A DNA stretch of 64,000 bases from assembly GCA_006176705.1 (NCBI GenBank), contig QRFJ01001016.1:315001-379000 (forward strand). Direction: 5' to 3'. This document shows, piece after piece, positions 24,297 to 35,564 of this stretch. Positions within the stretch are counted from its first letter, which is position 1, and each line of letters starts with the position of its first letter. The notes beneath the pieces were generated by a model. The model made no database searches, had not been told where the DNA came from, and saw only the letters and a list, made by a program, of their open reading frames with translations. The stretch is from Cocos nucifera. Its lineage: Eukaryota; Streptophyta; Magnoliopsida; Arecales; Arecaceae. The position numbers were made by a program, and so were the translations under genes.

Positions 24297-25025
24297 GTCG
24301 ACTCACAATCACATTGTGGTCTTCTGGAATGTAGAAATAGTATCCTAATGACTCTTTAGGATATCCTATGAATCGAGCTCTAAAGGACCTAAACTCTAAC
24401 TTGTCCGCTTGTTGTCTTTTGACATGAGCCGGACAACCCCAAATTCTGAGATGACTCAGACTTGGTTTCTTACCGTGCCATATCTCATACGGTGTGGTAG
24501 GAACGGTTTTAGAGGGAACCCTATTCAGTAGATAAATTGAAGTTAATAATGAATGTCCCCAAAGGAAAATCAGGAAGGTCTGTGAAGCTCATCATGGATC
24601 GAACCATATCCAATAGAGTCCGATTTCTCCGTTCTGAAATCCCGTTGAGTTGAGGTGTTCCTGGTGGAGTCCATTGAGAGACTATGCCATTTTTCTTAAG
24701 ATAGTCTAGGAATTTTCGGCTAAGGTATTCACCTCCTCGATCTGATCGAAGAATCCTTAATGGGTTTTTCAGTTTTTTTTTTCTACTTCATGTCTGAATT
24801 CTTTGAACTTTTCAAAAGCTTCAGACTTGTGTCTCATAAGATACACATACCCATACCTAGACAGATCATCGATAAAGATAATGAAGTAGACAAAATTGCC
24901 TCTAGCCGGCACATCAAATGGGCCGCACACATCAGTATGTACTAGGGCAAGGAGATCTGTGGCCCTTTCCCCATGTCCAACAAAAGGGAGTTTGGTCATT
25001 TTGCCTTGGAAGACAAGATTCACAA
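24297..25025 (-). pseudogene. Integrase of copia element 2
   Basis: The minus strand gives 'VHTDVCGPFDVPARG' (first Asp, about 24935), 'FIIFIDDLSRYGYVYLM', then a broken part with the second Asp ('SDRGGEYL', about 24735) and 'PPGTPQLNGISERRNRT' with the Glu (about 24640). The C-terminal part 'LRIWGCPAHVKR' lies at about 24430, and 'FIGYPKESLGYYFY' at 24340-24375. Several frameshifts and stops, including in a poly(A) run at 24770-24780, disable it. Confidence 0.8.
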
Positions 25026-25620
25026 GTTGGATATGACTCGAAAGTCAATGGACTCAATAGCCCATTTTTTTTTTAATTTGTTGATCCTATCTTCTGCTAT
25101 ATGACCTAATCTCAGGTGCCATAGATATCTATCGTTTGGACTATCCCTAGGTCATTTGGCATTCACGTTTTGCTCGATAGTTAGAATAGGTACATCAATA
25201 TGTAGCTGATAAAGATCATTAATAAGAAAACCATTTGCAATTTTATTTCTTTCATAAAGAATGTTACAATGGTCCTTAAAGAAGGTAATCACATAGCCTT
25301 CTTGTGCTAAGCATGAAATAGAAATCAAATTCCTGCTAGCTGCAGGCACATAATAACAGTCTTTCAAAACTAAGTCTAAACCAGATGGTAATCGAAGAGG
25401 GTATGTTCCCACGGCTACTGCAGCAACTCTTGCTCCATTACCGACGCGTAGGATCATGTCTCCATCCCTCAGCCTCCTGCTATCCTCAAGACCCTGCATG
25501 AAAAGTGCACAGATGAGCACTAGAACCAGAGTCAAGCACCCAACTGGATGCAGAAAAGAAATCGTAAGGTTAGACTCAATAACGAGCATACCTCCAGAAG
25601 GACCTTCCTTCTTGTTCTTC
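25026..25620 (-). pseudogene. Protease and pre-integrase of copia element 2
   Basis: The aspartic protease motif 'LDSGSSAHLC' occurs at about 25525-25560 on the minus strand, but in a different frame from the flanking coding sequence. The long open frame passes through it as an unrelated hydrophobic stretch and returns to the correct sequence at 'MQGLEDSRRLRDGD'. This implies two compensating indels around the active site. 'KDCYYVPAASRNLISISCLA' and 'LYQLHID' are the usual protease end and pre-integrase region. The zinc-binding H..C..C region (25050-25130) is broken by stops. Confidence 0.75.
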
Positions 25621-26429
25621 AGGGTGGCCAGGTAAGTAGGGCAGTTCCGCTTCCAATGGCCGTCGCTGTTGCAATGGAAATACTTTTCTTTGACATCGGC
25701 CTTTTTTTTCTTCAACTCTGCCTTCTTCTTCTTTGTTCCTTCCACCTTCTGCTTTTTCACAGACTTTTTTTTCTTTCCATAAGACTTTCTTTTGGAAGAA
25801 GTCCGTTCCATAGCAAGAACTGAGCCTTTAGAACCTTTCATAGAAAGCTCAGCGGTAACCAGCATATTCATTAATTCGGCCAAGAAATTTTGAAGTTTAT
25901 GCATGTGGTAATTCATGATGAATTGCCCATATGCATCAGTCAAGGATTGCAGAATAATATCATTCTGCAGGTCCAAGTCTAACTTCACACCGAGCTTCTC
26001 AAGCTCTTCCATGTCCTTGATCATTGTCAGACAGTGATCTTGGACTGACTGCCCATCACGCATCTTAGCCTTAAAAAGTCATTTCGTGACTTGATATTTG
26101 GCTGCGCGACTCTGTTCACCAAACATCTCCTGTAGGTGAGCCAACATTTGGCGAGCAGTCCCGATATCTTCATGTTGGTGCTGGAGCTCATCAGACATCG
26201 AGCCCAACATGTAATATCTGGCCTTATTATCTTCGTCTATCCATTTTTTCAGAGACGCTCTCTGTTCAATAGATGGACGGGCTGGTAAGGTGGGAGGGTC
26301 CTGGTCCAAAACATGGGTTAACTTCTCAGAACCCAAAATAATTTTGTAGTTCCTGAGCCAATCTTTATAATTGGATTCGGTCAGTCTATGTGTGTCCAGG
26401 ATACGTGCCAATGGGTTGGACGCAGACAT
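25621..26429 (-). pseudogene. gag of copia element 2
   Basis: Starts at ATG 26427-26429, 'MSASNPLARILDTHRLTESN', followed by 'YKDWLRNYKIIL', typical of the UBN2 gag. A single stop near 26079 separates it from 'MRDGQSVQDHCLTMIKDMEE' and 'LELSMKG'-like helices. A lysine-rich stretch precedes the zinc knuckle 'FHCNSDGHWKRNC' (25655-25695), in which the first Cys of CX2CX4HX4C has become Tyr. Apart from that stop it is intact. Confidence 0.85.
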
Positions 26430-28281
26430 TTTTCTGTAGAGAGTCAAAGATTCTAGTTAGATACTGTAATTATGACTTGACCAATTTATTTAAAAATTTT
26501 ATTTTTAAATAAATTAGCTCTCCACTATTTTCTCGGATCCCTACACTCCCTCTGTAGAGATGCAAAAATCTCCACGATTAATGATTTCTAGTGGGTGGTG
26601 CGGTCTCACCAACTGACTCATCACCTCACCTAACAGTTATTGGTGATGGGTTAGCCAATGAGTGAACAACTCTTGTTCAATGATTCTCTAATCATGGTGC
26701 ACCCAAACTTGGTCTCTAATTCATGAATCTCACCGTATCCGGAATATTGATCCACTCCTTAGTTAAGTCAGACCCACCATTTGCATAGACTGAATTTCTA
26801 ATTGAGTCTCTCACCGTATCCAGAATATTGAGCCCAACTCATCCTCCAGCCCATAGCATCCAATGCCTAATAGACATGGTTGCATCTTTCTCGGTGCAAC
26901 TGAGCCACTGTATCCAGCCGAGAACAATCAACCCCGAAAAGGCCCGCACATCTACAATGGTGGAAGACCTCAGACTTAATCTTTTCTTAGGGAGAATTGA
27001 TTCAGATCTCATTAAACTAGACTTATCATAGTCATAACAATTATGACTAACCTAGTGGCATGGGTTAGCTCGGATTATTGACCACCTCAGATCAGAACTG
27101 TGTCAATAGATATGGCCAGGTAAGTGAGATCGGTGGAAGGAATATGCCATTAACTCGTACAAGAACGCATTCAGGTCGAGTAGCTTCCAATTAAAAATCA
27201 GTCGATCGTATGTGCCAAACTTACCTTAGACACCAAATTGTTGAGTCAGAACCAATTGGGTTAGCCTACAATCCAGACTCTAACCTCTGAGCCTAATTAG
27301 GTCTTGCTTGATCGTGACTCGATCTTGACCCAGACTTAATCCTATTAGGCTGGTCAATTTAAGCATTGTTGATCCCATCTAACCAACTCTTGATTCGGTT
27401 TGATCAACCGCTTAGACCTAATTGAGCTACCCAAGCCCGAACCCAGTATTATGAATATGTCTTAGATCTGAAATTCTTAATTTTAGATCTAATTAATATT
27501 CCATAATCTTAATTTTTAATTAAGTAGGGTTCATAAATAAAATATGCACAATAAATCCTAGGGTTTCAGGATCTAGGGTTTTGCAGAAAGTAAGTTTTGG
27601 ATTTCTGATTAAGGACGAACGCGCAGCACCCCTACACATCATAAGAACACCCCATCGAATGGGAAGAGAGGGCCTTTAAACCTTCTTCATTCTTATGACC
27701 GGACGGCCAAGAGGAACGCCTTAATCAGGAACATGCAATACTACAAAACAGTTTTAGATCTATATCATATATCTCATATACAAATTAGATCTAATCATGG
27801 CATATTTTGCATACATCTCATGTATCGAATCATGCATGTTTTCAGATCTAAATTATCTCATAATAATCTAAAAAATTAGATTTAAATTGATCTAATCAAA
27901 ATAAATTCTAATCTAGATAATTATGTAGAACTATTCTACAACTAGTCTAGACATGCATCAATCATATCTCATATGATATTTAAAAATTAAATAATTTTAT
28001 TTACTATTTTTTAGATATTATTATAATCATTATAATATCAAAAAATAATAAATAAATTAATCTAAAATATGATTTAATCAAATTAAATTAAAAACATACA
28101 AGACTATTCTATAGAACTATTCTATTTTAGAACTAGTCATGCATATTTTCTAATCTTAGATCCAAATTATTTAATTTTTTTTTTTCTGATTTCAGATCTG
28201 ATCATATCTCATGTGACATCTGAAATTATTTATTTTTTAATTAAAATAAATTTAAAATTAGATCTAAATACTTTTAGAACC
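26430..28281 (-). other. Leader of copia element 2
   Basis: About 1.85 kb between PBS and gag on the minus strand with no supported ORF. It is rich in 'agatctaat'-type repeats (27450-28260). A second 'caccgtatcc(a/g)gaatatt' motif occurs at 26730 and 26812. Confidence 0.6.
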
Positions 28282-28297
28282 TTGGCTCTGATATCAG
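28282..28297 (-). other. Primer-binding site of copia element 2
   Basis: The minus strand 'tgatatcagagccaag' follows the LTR end TTCA after two bases. It corresponds to plant 'TGGTATCAGAGCCA' with one mismatch in the core. Confidence 0.8.
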
Positions 28298-28298
28298 T

Positions 28299-30643
28299 TG
28301 AAGAAAAATCCTGATTTTCTAGACCAGGTTCGTTCAGATCTGATCAAATCAAGAGATATATTTCAAAAACTTTTTTTTTGATCCAGATCAGATCTAAGAT
28401 ATTTTAGATCTGATTATTATTATTTTAGAAATTAAAATAAAATTAGATAAATTAAATCAAATTTAATTTATCTTGAACTGGGTAATCCTATTATCCGTTG
28501 ATGATCCTGTAAGCAGCGGAAGATTCTAGATCAAGCCATGCAAGTACTCGACTTCTACTGGTATCCACTCGAATTGGATCTAGAGATCCTCTTCTTTTCT
28601 ATCATGTCTCCAAAAATCAGATCTGGATCTGATCTAGAGGATCTTCAAAATTCTTTTTGAAGATCAGCAGTTGTCCTATGCAGCAGTGCAGCCTTCTAGC
28701 TTTCAGTCGTCTTTCTTTAATCTGGATCGCACCAACCAAGAATCCAAACACTTTGGATGTGTAGAGAAGAGGGAGAAGGTGGGTTTGGCATGGAGGAAGA
28801 GGGGAGAGGCAGCCTTGGGGCATGGGATTTTAATTCTCCAATCATACAATCATTCAATATGAGTTGGGCGTAGGGTCTTATTTATAGACTGTCTGTGATC
28901 CAACTTCTCTTTTTTCCAACCAATCACAACTCTTTGTGAAATCAGATCTAAATTTGATTGGTGGAAATAAAGTCCTCTGGATTCCTCCTTAGAAGGCGCC
29001 TAAGATCAATCAAAGTTGGTTCTTAGGAGAACTCTAATCGGAATCCAAAAAGGAAGATGAAGTCCCTATCCAACAGGGACTCCTGAGCGCCTCCAGCTTG
29101 GGCACACGCCAAGGATGGCGTGTGCCCTCTTTCTTGCCAGGTTCTGGTAAGGGGATAGGCCATCCTTGGCGTGTGCCCTCTCTCTTGTCAGGTTCTGGTA
29201 AGGGGACAGACCCCCACCAGTTCTCCAATAGGTGCGTGACATGTGGACAGAAGTCAAAGTGTCAATGGTCAATATTTGACTAGTCAAAGATAGACTTTTG
29301 ACCAAAGTCGAAGAACGAAAAATGGCAGGTGACCAAAAATGGTAGGTAATGTCCTTACAAAATAAGACAATCCTTTTCTGAACTTGGACAACCTCCAGTC
29401 AGACCATATGAAGGCCTCTGATTGAGCACAAACTTCTTTGGCTCAGTCAGGACAACTTATTTATGATAGTAAAAGAAGAATGTTAGGTTCAATCGAGTGC
29501 TAGCACGATTTTTTTGAACCTAATTGAATCTCATTCAGATCAAATTGAAACTAGATCAGTTCAATTGATGATCACCAAATTCAAACTCTTATTTGTGTGA
29601 TCCAGTTAGGTTCAGTTCTGTATGGTAATGAAATATGTCATGATCTCTATCATCGACATCATCGAAACTTCTTTCGATGGATCAAAACTCTTCTGATTCG
29701 AACAGCTAGAATGATCGATCATCTAAATCATTCTAATTGCTCCCAAAATCCATTAGTGACACCTAGCAGTATATGGTGGCAACCCATCAGAGCTGAATGC
29801 GAACCTCTTGGTGCAGCTACTTGTGTGATTAAGTTCTTCTATCTTGAGCTCCGATCAGATTAGGGTTAAGGTGAACTCGTCAAACCCTAGTCTTCTGTCA
29901 TATGATGTAATCATTCGATTTCAAGTCCAATGTGAAAATCTAAATAGAAACTCTTTCTATTATTTCACTCTATCCATGGCCATGGACTTCTGGACTTGAT
30001 TCTCATGATCATCATAGGGCTGCTCCTCTACCACCGAGGTAGATAGATTCCATCTTGATGCTATCCAGTTTCCTATAATGAACATGCTATAGCCAACATA
30101 CACCTCAGGATTTCATATGGCTAGGAGACCGAGTAATGGTGTAGTCAAACTATAACACCCTCAAGGTGAACTGTCGATGCACCTCAGATCAAAGAATCAG
30201 ACACACCACTACAGCATCGAGTCAGTCATCGACGAGAAGGTAGACTTTTAATGACTACTCGATGTGATCGCGCTCAGTGCCTTCGTTCTCTAATGAGTAC
30301 CTGTACTCTCGCTCTGGTATCTCCATAGCGTAAACTCAAGACTCATCTACTAAAGAGAAGCGATTATACACCAATCTTTCGGATCAATCACCATCCTCGT
30401 GATGATCCTATGGTCGGAAGTATTTTATGAGTTAATAATGATTATTCATGTCTTAAATTTTCAACTCTTAAAAATATGAATTATCATTACCATTAACTCA
30501 AAGGATGTATCACAGACACTAAATACACATATGTGATAGAAAATAACATATTTTATTGATTATAGTCAAAATTATAATTTTGCCCTTAGAAGTGTATTAC
30601 AAGTGTCAGCCAATTCTGGCTTCTAGGGTACATATATCTAACA
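28299..30643 (-). repeat. 5' LTR of copia element 2
   Basis: Promoter LTR of this minus-strand element. TATA box complement 'ttatttata' at 28878-28886. It carries an extra 52-base tandem copy (29115-29218) that the other LTR lacks. Confidence 0.9.
29115..29218. repeat. 52-base tandem duplication in one LTR
   Basis: 'tggcgtgtgccctct' through 'ggttctggtaagggga' occurs twice with a period of about 52 bases. The other LTR has it once (20980-21030). The two units already differ at several bases. Confidence 0.75.
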
Positions 30644-30648
30644 ACAGA

Positions 30649-31680
30649 GTGGTATCAGAGCTTAAGTTTAAGATCACTAAGGACTGTGGTATAAGTGAAA
30701 TCAAGCTTAAGATTATGGTTACTTGGAATTGTAACTTAAGTGGTATTTGAACTTAAAGTAATGATATCTAGGGATGGTGAGTTAAGAGATAGTTGAGTAT
30801 AAAGTTATGACCACTAAGGATTTGATAGAATGATATTTGGATTATGATCAATAGAGACATGATAGATATAGTGGACACAATTCAAAGTTTGAATTTTAAA
30901 TCAATAGGCGTTGACATGAAATTTATGGATAGGAGGTGAATGATAACAGAACTGATAAGTTATGTCCTAGATTTCAATAAGTAAGGTTTGATCCAAGTAT
31001 GAGATATTTTGACCATGGAATAAAATGTGATATATTGATATATTGCATGGCTTATATTTGTTCATTGTTATTTAGATGATTTGGAATTCTAAACTTGATA
31101 TGGGTGAAGATAATGATGGCTTTTTTTTCAATTCTTGATGTTAATTGTTAGATCAATATAATTTTGAATTTATTAAAAGAAAGTTGTTTAGGATATGGCC
31201 TATAAAACATTTCACTATATGAGTGAGGAATATTCTTCGAACATTGAATATATATAAAACCCACATGTAGATGAGAAATATTTTTAATTTTATTGATGGA
31301 TTGGATTTTATTATGGGAGCATGAATCAAGAATAACAAAATTTAGAGTTATGATCACTAAGAATTATGACAGAAGTGATTCATAAAATTTAGATTTTGAT
31401 TAATAATTTATATCTTGGATTATAATTTGAGATGTTTAAAAATTTAAGATCTTATTGATTTTGAAGTTATTTAGCAAACCTGAGATATTTAGTGAATTTA
31501 GATCAGAGTGTGCAGCGAAAGCGTGATGACTTAAATGGAAGCGTTATGCTAAAGGATTTAAATTTTTTTTCTCAATCATGAAGATTATTTAGAAGCTTGA
31601 GGATAAGAAATTTGTATCCTCAAATTTTTAACTTTTCAGTATGCTAATTTTGAGGATGAAATTATTTTAAGGAGGAAGAA
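30649..31680 (+). other. Second PBS block and internal region of LARD-like element
   Basis: Begins 'gtggtatcagagcttaag', a better match to the Met PBS than the first block. The block carries diverged sub-repeats ('aagcttaagattatgg', 'taacttaagtggtatttgaactta'). No protein domain is seen. Ends in purine tract 'aggaggaagaa'. Confidence 0.7.
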
Positions 31681-31883
31681 TATAAGAAGTAGACTTTTAA
31701 AATCTCTCCTGCATGAATCTCAAAGTATGGAGAAGAAACTAAAAAAAAAAATAATGAAACCTCACGTGCTGTGCATGTGAGGCAGGGATGGAATACTCTC
31801 GATGGGAGTCTCTTTCCCTCTTCTCCGACTCCGTTAGGAAAAAAGATTTTGATTCTCTAAAAAAAAGGAGTGAAATTTTAGTC

Positions 31884-31892
31884 TATAAATAG
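31884..31892 (+). promoter_or_regulatory. 3' LTR core promoter facing GDSL copy 2
   Basis: TATAAATAG followed by a CT-rich start region, on the same strand as the GDSL gene. Its transcripts could read toward exon 1, about 2 kb downstream. Activity is inference. Confidence 0.45.
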
Positions 31893-32834
31893 AGAGCCCA
31901 TCTTTCCTTTTTCCTCCTTGTCCTTGGCCCCAAAGTACTCAAAATCTCCATTGATTTCGAGTTCCCCCACCAAGCTCTTTTTTTGAAATTTCACCGGAGA
32001 AGCCACTGGATCTTCTGTTGTTCGTATCGCCGAGCCAAGGTCTTCCTTCTCCTCCCTCTTTCCCTTCTTTCCTAGCTTCTTCATCATCGAAAAGGATCGG
32101 CAAGTTACCAGATTAGTTGAGAACAGGATCTTCCCTGTTCTCTGATTTTGTTTTTCTTCATGAATCATCGGCCACCGGCTGTAGCCACCATCAGAATCAT
32201 TTTTCGACCGACGTTGGATGCTACATCGACTGATGGTTGGTTCCCTTGTTTTGATAGGAAGAAGAGAGGTGGGAGGGTTGATCGGTATTAAGGAAGAAGA
32301 AGAAGAGAGGAAAAGCTTCTTTCTCTTCCTTTTATTATTTGATTTATTTATTTTTCTCTCTCATTGATTAGATTTAAAAAAACTTAAAAATAAATAAATA
32401 AATGAAAATCAAAATTAGGGCATCTATACTGGACTCTTGACAAGTCGTAGAGAGTTACATAAAATGATTCATATTTTTATTATTACTATTTTAATATTAA
32501 AATTAATTATCTAGGAGAACAATCTTCCAAATAGGAGATCTTTGAGTCAATTCCTTAGTATCAGATTTTGTAAAATGAGGTGTAGATTGAGATTAGGAGG
32601 TTAAATTCATCATCAATCAAGGTAAGAAATCTTGAACATAAATATTGGTATTTATATTTATTATGATACTGCATGATTTTATTTTCTGTGATTGATATTT
32701 ATTTTATATTCATTTGTATGATCATCTGTATATTTTGTATCATATATTTATATTAAATAATGATGATTAAAAAGAGGGGTATTTGGACTAGCCACGTTAA
32801 ATTGAGAATAGCCTCGCCACGAGCAAGAACATGG

Positions 32835-33000
32835 TACTTGGAGATTGCCACTGCGGGCTGGAGCGTGGCTAGTATGATTTACCACTACGAACTGAATTGC
32901 GGATATTTTGAGATTGCTATCGCGGACTAGAGCACGGCTAGTATGGTTTGCCACCGCGAGCTGGAGCGCGGTTAGTATGGTTTGTCGATCATGGGCTAGA
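32835..33000 (+). repeat. 69-base tandem repeats inside 3' LTR
   Basis: About two and a half copies of the unit seen at 19108-19362, one fewer than in the 5' LTR, so copy number changed after insertion. Confidence 0.65.
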
Positions 33001-33929
33001 ATATGATCGTGATTAGTCCAAAACTCTTAAGACAACTATTGATTGATATGGATCATATTATAAGATATAGTTTACAAGAAATAAAATAATAATTAAGTAA
33101 AAAGGAGTTTTACTTAATTTAATGATGTATGGTATGTCGTTTTTAATAGTTGAATATTTGATAGCATTTGATCTGAATTTAAATAAATCAACATTGAATT
33201 GCACCGATTATTTGATATGATGATTGGTATGAGATTTAGTCTATTATAGTTTCATTATGCTACTGTATTAAAATTATTTTTTATATATACATAATGTCAT
33301 ACTGATGTAAGTAGTTGAAATTTCTTACTGGACTGTAAATCTCATCAATCTTTTTTTTAAAAAAATTATAGTATATATGTATTTGGATAAAATTAAAATC
33401 ATAATCGAAAGAATCGATTAGATAGAACTCTATCAGTGATAGTTGGATGATCAAGATTGGCTATGATTTGAGTCCGCGAATAAACATATATATTAATAGA
33501 GCGTTATTGATTTTTAATTGGATGATCGAAAAAAATAATTAGTATTTATGTAAATTTTTTAATTAAAATAAAATTAGATTATTTTTATGAATTGTCAGTT
33601 TGTATTGAATTTTTAAGATTTTGTATATTCTTTAGAATATTTTTATTTTAAAAAATATATGGTCATTATATATTCAATTTAAATATTAGATTCAGGATGA
33701 TAACGATCAAATTATTATTATTATTTAGTATTATTAATTTTTTTAATGAAATGCGGCATTTAACGTCATTAATTAAAATTGAAAATATATAACATGGACA
33801 ATTTTTTCTCCAGCTAGTGTCGTCATAATTCCGTTGGAAGTCGGTAAGGATTCGTCCATGACCACCAACGTCCTTACAGGAGCCGCGCATCTGCCTGCCC
33901 TCGCATTCCACTCCACGGTCCACCCCGTT

Positions 33930-34186
33930 ATGGCCGCCTCCACCTTCCATCTCTTGCTTCAGCTCTCATCCCTCCTCGCCCTCCTCTCTCTTCGAAACGT
34001 CCACACCGGCCACCACCTGCTACACCTCCATCTTTAGCTTCGGCGACTCCCTCGCCGACACCGGAAACTTTCTCTACTCCTCCAGCGACACCCCCAGAGG
34101 CATCGTCCGGCTTCCATATGGCGAGACTTACTTCCATCGCCTCACCGGCCGGTACTCCGATGGGCGACTCATCATCGACTTCATTG
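33930..34186 (+). CDS. GDSL copy 2, exon 1
   Basis: ATG at 33930 opens a frame with a good signal peptide (hydrophobic 'LLLQLSSLLALLSL'); an earlier in-frame ATG is at 33858. That frame stops at 34036. The catalytic block I, 'SIFSFGDSLADTGN', with nucleophile Ser at 34048-34050, lies in the +1 frame from about 34009 and continues with 'GIVRLPYGETYFHRLTGRYS' and 'DGRLIIDFI' to the GT donor at 34187. The block I frame has no ATG and meets TGA at 33859 upstream. So one base was gained, or two lost, between signal peptide and block I. Confidence 0.8.
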
Positions 34187-34307
34187 GTGCATATTTCACG
34201 TCTTCTTCTTTCTTTGATACGCCTATTAATTTTGCTTACTGCATATTTGTTATAAAAAGCCTCTTAATTAAGTTGCTGGTAATGATGATGGATGGTGGTG
34301 GGTGCAG

Positions 34308-34526
34308 CACAGGACATCGGAATACCGCTCGTGCCACCGTATCTAGCAGGGCCTGGTGCTCATGGATTCCGCCAAGTGGCTAACTTTGCGGTCGGAGGGG
34401 CGACGGCACTCAGCAACGACTTCTTTAGGGAGGAAGGACTAGATGTTAGCTGGACCGAGTACTCACTGGGCACTCAGAGCGAGTGGTTCAAGCAACTGCT
34501 GCCTTCCCTCTGCTCCTCGAGTTCAG
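34308..34526 (+). CDS. GDSL copy 2, exon 2
   Basis: Follows acceptor 'gtgcag' and joins exon 1 in phase 1. It encodes 'AQDIGIPLVPPYLAG' and 'GFRQVANFAVGGATAL', block II with the oxyanion Gly, then 'WFKQLLPSLCSSSS' before the donor 'gtaagc'. This exon is intact. Its last base plus the first two bases of 61334 give the Asp of the expected 'DC' start of exon 3, which confirms that the distant exon belongs to the same gene. Confidence 0.88.
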
Positions 34527-35559
34527 GTAAGCCGGAATTCTTCTCTGCATCTCCTCTTCCTGTTTTGCTAATGATCCATGTCCTCTTCTCTCCGCCTCTC
34601 TCTATCTCAGTAATCCTCTGCTCACTGGACGAGTTAGACCGTTGACAATGTTCTTGTAAGCCAACTCTCAGGTGTTTCTCAACAAGCATGCCTCCATCGT
34701 CGCAGTTGCCGAAGGTGCTTTGCATCTTCTTTCTTCTTGGTCCACTCTCTGCAATTCCATAATGATCATGGAATTCTCAAGGATCTGGAATAGACTTATA
34801 AGATTATTCGAATATTTGGACGGATAAGAAGCCTTTTAGGAGGAATTGACCTCCACTTACTTTTTCTTTTAATCTTCAAAGTATGATGTAGCTAATTTTA
34901 TAGATCCTTTATAATCTCCGTTGTATATATTAATCTTATCGATATAGGAGAGATTGCTGCTTCCCAATCCCCTTCAACCATCAAAAAAAAAGGAAGGTTC
35001 TTGTTCGGAGCAGGTCAACGGGTCCACCGACCCGGCCACAATTTTACTGTTTAAATCTTTAAAGAAGTTTTCATCAAAAAAAGAAAATCTTTAAAGAAGA
35101 CGTCGCATCATTTGATTGGAAACTGCTTGACACGTTGGTGTTGAATAAAGATTATGTTGTCGTTTGCACCGGCAAAACCTAACATAATATGAGTGTTTTA
35201 TCATCTTTCAATCTATCAAAATTATTCATATCCGTTTCCTTTTTCTCTGGAAAAAAAAAAATGTGGACCTTAGCCTGCACGCAGCGCATGCTACCAACAT
35301 CTAAATAAAAATTGAGTATCGAATGATAGCGTAGGCAGAACGGGGATGCCCAGAACAATAATCTTGTCAGCTCTGCGGAAGGTGATATCTGATATGTAGG
35401 ATGACGAACTCATCTTTGGGTGGAGAGGGCACCTAGCTCCTGCATCAAACATTTTCTTATAGGAAAAAGTCCTGGTGTTTGAGGATTGCTACACGAAATG
35501 GAATTAACTTCTCAACTCTCCTCTTTTTTTTATCAAAATAAATAAATAAATAAAAATTA
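34527..35559 (+). other. GDSL intron 2, 5' part
   Basis: Intron sequence up to the Tat insertion. No exon is supported here. A poly(A)-ended stretch near 34985 and a 'ataaataaataaata' run at 35539 are the only notable features. Target duplication AGTAC is at 35560-35564. Confidence 0.6.
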
Positions 35560-35564
35560 AGTAC

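Larger units (their letters stand above)
20180..30643 (-). mobile_element. Ty1/copia element 2, nested, minus strand
   Basis: 10.5-kb copia with LTRs of 2275 and 2345 bp. Ends on its own strand are TGTTAG...CTTCA. An exact target duplication ACAGA lies at 20175-20179 and 30644-30648. A PBS complementary to tRNA-Met is at 28282-28297 and a purine tract next to the 3' LTR. Internal order on the minus strand: gag, protease, integrase, RT, RNase H. Only a few stops and frameshifts interrupt the genes, so it is younger than copia element 1. It landed in the PBS-repeat leader of the LARD-like element. Confidence 0.93.
18022..33702 (+). mobile_element. Non-coding LTR element (LARD-like), host of a nested copia
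   Basis: Two direct repeats of about 2.05 kb (18022-20069, 31681-33702) enclose an internal region of only about 1.1 kb once the inserted copia (20180-30643) is removed. The internal region has a Met-type PBS and a purine tract (31670-31680, 'aggaggaagaa') but no coding frame. This is the layout of a large retrotransposon derivative, moved by proteins of another element. The LTR ends are TG/TA and TA/TA, apparently mutated from TG..CA. A clean target duplication is not visible. PBS and purine tract put the element on the + strand. Confidence 0.75.
31681..33702 (+). repeat. 3' LTR of the LARD-like element
   Basis: Begins 'tataagaagtagac', ends 'ttcaggatgata'. It carries the conserved TATA at 31884-31892 and about two and a half of the 69-base repeats (32838-33000). 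The next recognisable host sequence is the GDSL exon 1 region, about 155 bases further on. Confidence 0.8.

Noticed and set aside
34620..34725. Possible extra GDSL exon ('gttgacaatgttcttg...gttgccgaagg')
   Set aside because: Exon 2 joins exon 3 at 61334 exactly, with no gap in the family sequence, so no exon is needed here.
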